Shown: in pieces, positions 23,330-31,544 of the stretch
Layout: each line of letters opens with the position of its first letter
How positions within the stretch are numbered: the stretch's first letter is position 1
Made by a program: the position numbers and the translations under genes
Notes under the pieces: model-generated
What the model was told of the DNA's origin: nothing
Database searches by the model: none
What the model saw: only the letters and a program-made list of their open reading frames with translations
NCBI RefSeq assembly: GCF_000499845.2
Contig: NC_023759.2
Location: 21,100,716-21,164,715, forward strand
Reading direction: 5' to 3'
From: Phaseolus vulgaris
Lineage: Eukaryota; Streptophyta; Magnoliopsida; Fabales; Fabaceae
DNA: 64,000 nt

Positions 23330-24295
23330 TCAGTGGCCATCAGAATCAACACTGGAGGAAGGCGAGGCCCCTTTCCCAGCCCGCAGAGCTCGAGTAAGTC
23401 GTGTCCTCCTTTCTTGGTTTATTTTCGAACCTGCACCAAGGGAGATAAACGTGTCAGAGGCACCATGAAGCAAGACATACACAGTTAGAAAGCAATGAAG
23501 GCCGAAGTTTATAAGGCAGTGGCTCTTACATATGTACTTTTCGAGAGTCCCAGCGTTGAACTCCAGGCTGATCAAAGTGGCAGAGTCAAAACCTCCCGCC
23601 TCAGCAAGAACCCGGCAAGCTATTTGATCACTTGGAGCCAGCTTCTTGAAGGGTTTGGTTTTGAGGGCCCTCGCCTCGCTCACCCAGTACAGCGGAAACC
23701 CATCCAGAGCGTCGGGAACAAGGTCAGTACGGCAGATCTTGAAGAACCGGCCTTTCCACCCGGTGAATGAGCTTTGGAAGGGTGTGAAGAGAACTCTCCC
23801 AGGTACATTACTGAGAGTTACCCAGAGGTTGTGTCTCTGCCTCTTCACCTCGAAGAAGTGAAGAAAGAGGTCAACCGAGGGTGCACAGCCCAGAAACCCG
23901 AAGAGAATGTCGAAGGCTTTGACAATGGCCCAGCTGTTGGGGTATAACTGGGCCGGAGCGACGTTGATCTCCGTCAGCAGTTCCTTCTCGAACCAAGAGA
24001 AGGGTAGGCGCACTCCGATGGTCTTGAACACCACCTGGTAAAAGTAAAAGAAAGGGACCCCTTCGTTGGCCCGTTCGTCTCCACATACTGGCTCCCCTAG
24101 AGTGCAAGGGAGCACGGCGATGTCGTCGTCATGCCTCCTCGCGAACGCCCGATGGTCATAGGAACACGAATCCCCTTTGTGCTCCCTTATGGCCCTGGTA
24201 GCGAGTAAGCATGAACACTCGTCAAGAAGTTCACTCGAAGCCCAAGGGTACAAGTCCTTGGGATTGACCCTGGAGGAAGCAGCATGAGAAGACAT
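23330..24295 (-). pseudogene. Truncated antisense gene (B-prime)
   Basis: The first coding exon is complete at 23530-24295, with LYPWASSELL, the conserved core (RLPFSWFEKELLTE, LYPNSWAI) and LDGFPLYW. It has a donor ATAT/GTAAGAG at 23529. A 100-bp intron ends in CTTGGTGCAG, and exon 2 runs only from 23430 to a TGA at about 23330. Splicing would give 288 residues without the coiled coil or C-terminal motif. It probably arose by a deletion that joined exon 2 to spacer. It resembles element E's copy more than B's own downstream gene. Confidence 0.7.
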
Positions 24296-24819
24296 TCTTT
24301 GACAAGATTAGGGATTGTCAAGGGTGTAGGGACTGCCGGAAATGCAAGAGTTGAGCGAGGGAAGCGAACGCTGGAACAACCCTTCGTGTGGAAAGAAAGG
24401 GTGCAAGAAGGAAGGGGGCAAGAAGAAAGAACGTAAGTAGGTTATGAAGAGTGAGAAAATGACGAGGATAGTTTCAGAGTTTGAAGAGTTAAATAAAGCG
24501 GTTAGAGCGCCAAACGACGCGAATGGATGCACCGCACGATTGATCCACGTGGCAGAAGATGAAAGGATGACCCTGGCACCGCTGGTTAAAATCAGAGAAC
24601 GTCGTATCAACAGAGTATCCAGTGGTACGATGCGCCGTCGAAAGTGGGTCAGGGGCGCAGCAGGAGTCAGGACTCAGTGGAATGACTGAATGTCCCATCA
24701 TCCATACAAGCAGCGCCACGTGGATCAAGTCGAATGACGGAACGTCCCATCAGCCATACAAGAAGCGCCACGTGGATGGCACGGACAAAACCTTGAGCTC
24801 TTCGCTGTCATCAAGCGTC
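24296..24819 (-). promoter_or_regulatory. Upstream region of the B-prime antisense gene
   Basis: It contains three G-box-like sites in the phrase GCCACGTGG (near 24547, 24717 and 24768) and a short duplicated phrase (CATACAAG.AGCGCCACGTGGAT). It then breaks off where a polypurine tract and LTR start would be expected, so those were deleted. Confidence 0.5.
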
Positions 24820-25146
24820 GACCAAGGCAAGAATCAAAGTCAATGTCGAAGTAAAGGTAACGCCCGAGGCGTCACCCGGAAGGACGTGAAGGGCGACGCC
24901 AGCGTGAGACGTCGCAGGCGTCGCCAACCCAAATATCAACAGGGTCGCCTCCCCGATACCCACAGGTAGGAAAGACTGTGGAGGGAGACGAAATTGAAGG
25001 GGGCAGAGTTAGTCACTGGCATCGCCTCCCCGATACCCACGGGTAGGAAAGACTGTGGAGGGAGATAAGACCGCCATGCACCGGCGAATCGCTGGCAGGG
25101 TGTTCCCCGATACCTATGGGAAGGAAAGACCATAGAGGGAACGACC
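24820..25146 (+). repeat. Tat LTR fragment with triplicated hairpin block
   Basis: It starts in the GTTGACC/GTCAAAGTCAA region of a Tat LTR and carries three tandem versions of the CCCCGATACCCA...GGAAAGAC.GTGGAGGGA block (near 24952, 25028 and 25106). Other LTRs here have only one. The fragment then passes into 3' spacer sequence at about 25147, so it is a recombination remnant. Confidence 0.65.
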
Positions 25147-25592
25147 CCCCCAAAGCACTCGACGTTTTAGACACCCGGGGACGATACGGCGCTGCTGTAG
25201 CAGGCCTCTCCCTAAGCGTGGGCGCCGGGTGCTAAGGATCAAGGAAAGAACTGTTTCGGTGTTAGAGACACCCCGTGCACGATACGACGTCACTAGGTGA
25301 GCCTCTCCATGGGCGTGAGGGTTGGCACGTGACCTTACCCGGGCGTACAAGGCCGCCCAACGAAGTGAAAAAAAAAAACGGGCAAAACACAAATAAAATA
25401 ACCAAAGCGCGCGAAGGCAAAGGATGAGAATAAAATCGCACAGGCAGAATTCTATGTAGCGAGGACATGAAAGTAATTGTAACAAAGATCCAGAGTTGTG
25501 TCAAGAGTGTAGATGATTCAAAGAATTACAAATTCGTTAGAGAAGCTTAAAACAAGTGTAAAGAAATGGGCTGATGATCGGGGGGTGGCGGC
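25147..25592 (+). other. Element B 3' spacer, second part
   Basis: It matches the 41860-42060 region of element C in reading TTTTAGACACCCGGGGACGATACGGCGC and CTGTAGCAGGCCTCTCC. Two such units occur. A run of 9-10 A lies near 25370. It would be 3' untranslated sequence of the antisense gene on the minus strand. Confidence 0.55.
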
Positions 25593-27836
25593 TCAGTCGT
25601 CTATTTCCAAGGGCACGACCTTTCCATCAACAATGTGGTGAGTGGGATCGCAACTGGAAATGTCAATCCCCGGATTCGTGCAGACTGCTTGAGCCAAAGC
25701 TTCTTGGAACCCCTCCTCGAAAGTACCCGCCATCTCCTGGATGAGGGCCTTTTTGTCCTTCTCTAGCTCCTCGATAGCGGCGTCCCCCGAGGCTGCCTGC
25801 TTCTCCAAAGCCTCCTTTTCCACACGAAGCCGACTGACCTCGGCCTGTAGTTTGTCGTAGTCAGCTTGGAGAAGGCCCATGGCCTTGGCTTGGGAGGCCA
25901 TTTCCCCCTCCATCCGCTCCATCTTGTCCGCCTGCTCACAGCAACGGTCCAATTCCTGAAGGCCCGTTATCTGAACTTGGAGGGCGACTTCCCGAGTATA
26001 AAAGTCAGCCTGGAACTCCAACGCCTCCGCCAGTTGCCTCTCAGCTTCTGCTTTGGACTCTTGCGCTTGCTTCAGAGAGGTTTGGTAAGTTTCGTTCTGG
26101 CGTCCCAGGGTCCTCATTTCCTCCTCCAGAGTAGTCGCCTTTGTTTCCAAGGCCTGGAGAGTTTGAGCTTGCAGGACCGCGTTTCTGGCCTGGGCGCGCC
26201 ATTCAAGGGCCACCGCCAAGAAGGCCCCCAAGTAGAAAGGCATGCCTTCCTTCCTGTCGGTACCCTCTGGCATAGTTCCGCCACTGAAGCCCCTCATCAG
26301 ATGCATGATTGGAGGAGGGATGGCGATGAAATCGGGGGCGGCAGTGACGGGAGTAGGGGAAGCAAAGACTTTTGCCGGTGGAGGCGGGGCAGATTCGGCG
26401 CCTTCGCCCCCTTCCTCTTGGAGTGTCGTGGGAGGAAGTGACGTCGCACTTGGGGGGTTGTCCATGAAGGAGTTCCCTCCCTGGGGCGACGCCTCTACCA
26501 GAAGAGGAACCCGCGCAGATTTTCTCCTCTTGAAGGGTGCCACGCCTTCAGAGTCCTCATCATCTGATAGAATCTCCAAGACCCGTTTCCCTTTGTCAAG
26601 GGGGGTTGGAGCCGGTGACGAGGCCGCGGCTAGGGGAACGACGGCGATGGGCGGAGGAGAGCTGGGAGGTGGAAGCGCCTCGGGGCTATGTGGAGATGAC
26701 GGAGATGAGCTTAAGGGAGCTTCAGCAGTGACCGGAGGTGGCGGTGACAGAGTTGGTGGGGGGATCGGAGCAGCAGGAACGGAGGAGGCGCTCGCCTTGG
26801 CGGCACGAGCCTCCTTCATTGCTCTCGCCAGCATCATCCTTTTAGAAGCGTCCATAACCGATCCTACATCAAAACAGACCAAGCAGCAGAAATTAGGACC
26901 AAAGCAGCTATGCAAATTTACAATACACACAGAGGCGTGAGATGCAAGTAACATGGCACAATATAAACGAAGTAGAATAGTCTGGGGGAACAACATCCGG
27001 TAGCGGGGTGTTCACAACAAGAAGGATGAGGGGAGAGTCCCCTTACCAAAGTAGGTGGTCAGGGCGTGAGCATTGTACTCGCTAGCAACAAGCTTCAAGG
27101 TATCAAAAACGATCCCCAACCCAGCCAAGGCTTTGCTTACCTCCCTGTCGGCGGGAGATAGCTCTTCCAAGGTTTTGGCCCTGAGCAGTTTAGGGCGCTC
27201 CGTCCAGTAAAGGGGGAAGCCATCCAAGGCTGTGGGATCGTGCTTGGCGCTGCACACCCTAAAGAACTTCCCTTTCCAGTTCTTGTAAGAATTTTGGAAG
27301 AGGGAGAGGAGGATCCTGCCCGCGATCCCGGAAAAGCTTACCCAGAAGCTTTTCCCCTGCTTTTTCACCTCAAAGAAATGCAGGAAGACGTCTACGGAAG
27401 GGAGGATACCCAGGTGTCCGCAAAGAATTTGAAAACCCCTCACGAATGCCCAGCTATTGGGATGGAGCTGGGCGGGGGCGGTATTGATTTCAGTGAGGAG
27501 TTCCCGTTCGAAGGGGGTGAATGGGAGACGCACTCCTACGCGTTTGAACACGGTCTGGTACATGAAGAAGAAGGGTTTCCCCTTTCTAGGTCTGTCATCC
27601 AAACAGACAGGTTCCCCAGGCCTACCGGGACGGACGGATATGTGGGCGTCGTGTGTGCGGCAGAAAGCGTTAAAGTTGTACAAATGGGGATCCCCACGAT
27701 GAGCTTCCAGGTCCTGGAAGGAGGTCAGGCTGGTACATTCGCTCAGGAGCTCGTCGGGGGCCCATGGGTAGAAGGCTTTGTAGTTGGACTTGGGGGTCTT
27801 TGGAGAGGAATCAGGCTCCGCGTTCGTACACGTCAT
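25593..27836 (-). CDS. Antisense spliced gene of element B (Transposase_28-like, coiled coil)
   Basis: Coding exon 1 is 27047-27836 and exon 2 is 25593-26863. The 183-bp intron has donor TTTG/GTAAGG and acceptor TTTTGATGTAG, phase 1, as in element A. The joined frame is open for 686 amino acids. Exon 1 has FYPWAPDELL, the core (RLPFTPFERELLTE, LHPNSWAF, PSVDVFLHFFEVK) and LDGFPLYW. Exon 2 has a Ser/Pro-rich stretch, KGKRVLEILSDDEDSEG with an acidic core, a KRRK basic cluster, a MPFYLGAFLA motif, a long coiled coil and a C-terminal VVDGKVVP. It is intact although the gag-pol of the same element is broken. No catalytic site is recognised. A structural or RNA/DNA-binding role is possible but not shown. 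Confidence 0.8.
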
Positions 27837-27851
27837 GGTGTAAATAAATAG

Positions 27852-28063
27852 CTGGAGAAAGAAGAGAGGAAAAAGGGTTTAGCAAGTGTAGCCATGGCAG
27901 GAAGGGGAGTGAACCCCAGGAAACATCACCCACGCGAGAAAACCCAGAGAAGGAAGGAGAAGCGGAAGAACGCAGTAATGCATGAATAACAATAGTCCCA
28001 GGCAGTTCAACAAATCATACAATGCGACGAAAGGGAAGGGTCGTGAGTGTTCGAAAATCATAC
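27852..28063 (-). other. 5' UTR intron of the element B antisense gene
   Basis: Minus-strand donor GCAAAG/GTATGATTTTC at 28063 and acceptor TTTCTCCAG at 27852 define 212 bp. The acceptor is 15 bases before the ATG. The donor sequence is shared with C and E. Confidence 0.7.
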
Positions 28064-28544
28064 CTTTGCTATCGAAGGGAAGATGGAAGAAGAGCACCGG
28101 AAGGGGAGAGCAGCAACCGCGGAGAAAAGGGGTTTGAAGACGACGAACAGTGCAGAGACGCAGAGGGGATGAATGTAACAGTAGGGTGAGCGCGGGGTTT
28201 GGAGTAACTTAAACGTTACATTTCGCAACTCAAGAGGCGCTAACCAATGGCCGTGAGATTGTACCACGTGTCAAAGGATCAATCACCCCAGGGAAACGCA
28301 AGGGTCTCTAGAGGCTAGCCGTGCGATGGGCCACGTGGCGCGCGATCAAGGGTAGCCCCAAAAGGTGTTATTATCACCATTTCAGAGGAGGTCCAATCAG
28401 TCAGTAAGAGCGCTCTTAGGGTTCAGAGTGCGTCACGTCAACAATTCGAGAATTGTTGAGTCAGCAGAGAATGACACGTCATCAGGATAGCACGTGGACG
28501 GCGTGGGCAAGGCTTTAGTCTTTGCGCTGAAGACAAGTCTTCGG
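28064..28544 (-). promoter_or_regulatory. Probable promoter of the element B antisense gene
   Basis: CACGTG sites lie at 28265-28270, 28332-28337 and 28491-28496, with a GTCACGTCA motif at 28432-28440 and a related ACACGTCAT near 28474. The density and conservation of ACGT cores suggest bZIP-type regulation. No definite TATA box is seen. Confidence 0.5.
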
Positions 28545-28563
28545 CTTAAGACTGGGGGGCTTG
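28545..28563 (+). other. Element B polypurine tract
   Basis: The tract TTAAGACTGGGGGGCTTG abuts the 3' LTR, as in elements A and C. Confidence 0.8.
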
Positions 28564-29601
28564 TGTACCGTCCCGCATCCGGGCGTTGACTAAGTCAAGG
28601 TAAAAGTCAACAACTGGAGAGTCAAAGTCAACGCAAGGCGTCGCCTAGGTGGAGAGACGCCAAGTGCCAGCATCGCCAAGAGGAAGCGTCGCCAGGGCCA
28701 GGCGTCGCCTAGGTGAAGGTGTCGCCCAACCAGGGCGTCGCCAGCTCAAACAGTACTAAAGCAAGGCGATCACAGTGTGGTTCCTCGATACCCATGGGTA
28801 GGAAAGACCATGGAGGGAGCAACGCCGTGGGGAGGCCTCAGGTCCTGATAACCTGGGGCAGTTATAAAGAGAAGGAAAAGGTGGCTTCAAGGCCATAGTA
28901 ATAGCACCAGTGTAGGGCAGCCTGACTCGTGAAGTACTCCTGCCGCCCCCGAGACGCCTTTGGGACAGATACGACTCAAGAGGAAGGTCACGCCCAGGGT
29001 AGCCGGGTGCAGGGTGCGAGAGGAAGGCAGATACGCTCTCAAAGTAAGTGACTAGATAATTGAGGGCATGAGTTGGCGCCCAAAAGTCACCCCTAGCACA
29101 GTAGCACTCCCAAGCAGGAGGACTCACACGTAGAAACGTCCCCAGATGGGCAGAAACGCCCCAGATGGGGTCACGTCGTCGTGAGGCCCTCCACGTGTAA
29201 TTAAAGTCATTCAATACAGTTTTCGTTTCGAACGTTCAGGTACTATAATGACTCCCAAGCGTTTCAACGTCTTAAATGCGCTACGTTTTCTAATTAGATA
29301 CGCTGATTGAGTGCGTTACATTTGTAATTAAAGGCGCTTTAAGGCGCTTTAATGCTTGGGTAGTTTAAATAGCGCGGAGAATGTTGGAAAGGGGGTTCGA
29401 ACTTTTGGCAAATTTACCAGAGAACTCTCTAGTTGCTTGCTCGTGCTTGAGGTTACGTACAAGGGACTGGGGAAAGATCTTTGCCTGAGGGAGAAAACAC
29501 ACACACATATACACAGTTCTTTTTACCTCCTTCAGAGTGCCATACGCGGTGCTCAGAGACGTAGGTGAACAGTTTTGGTGTTTCTTGCTGGCTTACTTGA
29601 G
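28564..29601 (+). repeat. Element B 3' LTR, 3' end missing
   Basis: It follows the 5' LTR closely, with a 16-bp insertion near 28677 and a loss of about 46 bp near 29200. It stops at ACTTGAG, where the 5' LTR goes on with CGTCGGAGTGC. Element C's LTR sequence resumes within three bases, so the two LTRs were fused by a deletion. Confidence 0.85.
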
Positions 29602-29603
29602 AC

Positions 29604-29962
29604 GTTTGAGACAGGGATCCGAGTTTGGACCTAATGCTCACAGTTTACACACACAGAGAAACCCTAGTTGTCTTGTTGACGCACCCACTATACGCACAGG
29701 CAGTTAGGGCAGAAAAGCACTAGTATTCAGTTACTCAGTTTTTGGGCCACCTTTAGAACATCCACTCATGGTGTTCAGATACGGAGGTGCGTCCCTTTGA
29801 TGTTTCTCGCCAAACTGACTTGATCGTTGGAGTGCAAACGGTCGCGAGGGAGCCCCTTTGTTCACTTCTTTTCAGGTACTCACGGACGGAGAAGAACGAA
29901 GGTGCCCTAGCTCGCGAGGACAAGCCACGCACAAAGACGCATCCGGTCAACCGGCCGGAACA
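29604..29962 (+). repeat. Element C 5' LTR, last part
   Basis: It reads from TTTGAGACAGGGAT to CGGCCGGAACA and matches 44935-45280 of the 3' LTR. The bases between this and the first part (about 180 bp in the 3' LTR) are missing, as is the end of element B's LTR. Confidence 0.8.
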
Positions 29963-30042
29963 TTTGGCGCCCACTGTGGGGCCGATTTAAAATGTCAGTC
30001 CCATCACAAGTACAGTTCACCAGTTCCAGTTCTCAAGTTGCA

Positions 30043-31127
30043 TGATGATAAGTGTCTAATTTCAGTAATATTTCATATTAAAATATAGACACTTATGAGG
30101 ATTTATTGCTAATTTACATATAAAATAATCCCTAATTTATGAATTTATACCTTTTTACATTTTTTATGATCCTTATTTGAATAAGAGTATTTTATTCCCA
30201 AATTTGGTGTTAATTGCAGATTTCTAAGGAAGATTGGAGATTTGGATTAAAGATGAATGATTTGAGCTAAAAAGATAAAGATAGAAGGTCCCAGAATGGA
30301 AAAAGATACAAATGAAGATTGGGCCTTTTTTATGTTTTATCATTTAGCCCGTTAGCCTAACCCTAGAAAACTAGGATAAATAGAGGGCTAGAGGCTCAAC
30401 CTTAGGGTGCCAGATTGAGAGGAAAACACCATAGAGTGAATTGTAACCCAATTGGGAGAATGGAAGGTGATAGAAGTATGCGTGGCTAATTCTACCATTT
30501 GGGATTGGGAGTAATCTACTCAAACTCTTATGTATTGAGGTGATATCTTATATATTAATATTCAGTTTTTGATTGATTATTGGTATTGTTGTTTTACTTT
30601 TAATTTTCCGTGACAAATTGAGAATCTTAAATCTGACCGGGAGGTATTTTTAGGGTTCGGACCTAAACCACAATACTTAACATATTTGAGTGCTAGGAAT
30701 AGACTTGAAATGTTAATTGCTATTAACGTCTGAGCTTCGTTCTAAGTTGTTCTTATAATTATGCGAGGGATTGATAGTTAGGGAACATTCTTAAGGATTT
30801 TATATGCGAGGAATCGATATAAATGATTTTTATACGGGCATCAATTTCAATTAAAGAACTTAATATTGACATGCTAATCAAAATACATGAGAGGGAGAGA
30901 GATGAAACCTAATCCCTATTTTTCCAATTGAAACAATTAATTCTTTGTCTGTTTTCTTATTGATCATCGCCAACACAACCACTTTCAATATACTTTTTAT
31001 TGTTCTGTTGTTACATTTAGCGAATATTGTACTCGATAATTCACTGTTCTTTGTGGGATCGATATCCGTCCTTAGGGACAATTATTACTTCTGACAAACG
31101 CGGTGCACTTGCCGTAAAAAGTCATCA
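30043..31127 (+). repeat. Athila-like LTR, plus strand (1,085 bp)
   Basis: It starts TGATGATAAGTGTC and ends AAAGTCATCA, with the 6-bp inverted ends TGATGA/TCATCA. The flank TTGCA precedes it at 30038-30042 and recurs at 31507-31511. It resembles the split LTR at 328-3025. It is not a simple solo LTR because a primer-binding-site remnant follows. Confidence 0.75.
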
Positions 31128-31130
31128 AGT

Positions 31131-31151
31131 TTTTGTGGTTCCGTTGCCGGG
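31131..31151 (+). other. Decayed Athila-type primer-binding site
   Basis: TTTTGTGGTTCCGTTGCCGGGA resembles the TTTTGGCGCCGTTGCCGGGGA site of Athila elements, which matches aspartate tRNA, with several changes. Sequence of element C begins directly after it. Confidence 0.6.
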
Positions 31152-31544
31152 ACCCACTATACGCACAGGCAGTTAGGGCAGAAAAGCACTAGTATTTAGT
31201 TACTCAGTTTTTGGGCCACCTTCAGAACATCCACTCATGGTGTTCAGATACGGAGGTGCGTCCCTTTGATGTTTCTCGCCAAGCTGACTTGATCGTTGGA
31301 GTGCAAACGGTCGCGAGGGCGCCCCTTTGTTCACTTCTTTTCAGGTACTCACGGACGGAGAAGAACGAAGGTGCCCTAGCTTGCGAGGACAAGCCACGCA
31401 CAAAGACGCATCCGGTCAACCGGCCGAAACATTTGGCGCCCACCGTGGGGCCGATTTAAAATGTCAGTCCCATCACAAGTACAGTTCACCAGTTCCAGTT
31501 CTCAAGTTGCATGACAGTCGGGAAGGTTTCCATAAACCACAAAA

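Larger units (their letters stand above)
16193..29601 (+). mobile_element. Tat-lineage Ty3/gypsy retrotransposon B, nested in element C's 5' LTR
   Basis: LTRs at 16193-17398 and 28564-29601 begin with the same TGTACCGTCCCGCATCCGGG and are nearly identical apart from small indels. The 3' copy lacks its last about 170 bp. Between them lie a primer-binding site, a damaged gag-pol, and two sets of antisense-gene sequence separated by an LTR-like fragment. The 3' half is therefore a chimera of two related elements. Confidence 0.85.
29683..31511 (+). repeat. 360-bp direct duplication flanking an Athila-like LTR
   Basis: 29683-30042 and 31152-31511 are each 360 bp and contain the LTR end, the primer-binding site (29965-29983 and 31434-31452) and part of the leader. 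I count seven mismatches. Both copies end in TTGCA. The second begins at an ACCCAC shared with the end of the Athila leader (GGGACCCAC), so the join may use microhomology. Confidence 0.8.

Noticed and set aside
26242..26940. A 232-codon plus-strand frame rich in Gly and Ala
   Set aside because: It is the reverse of the Pro/Ala/Ser-rich exon 2 of element B's antisense gene. It has no conserved counterpart in the other copies.
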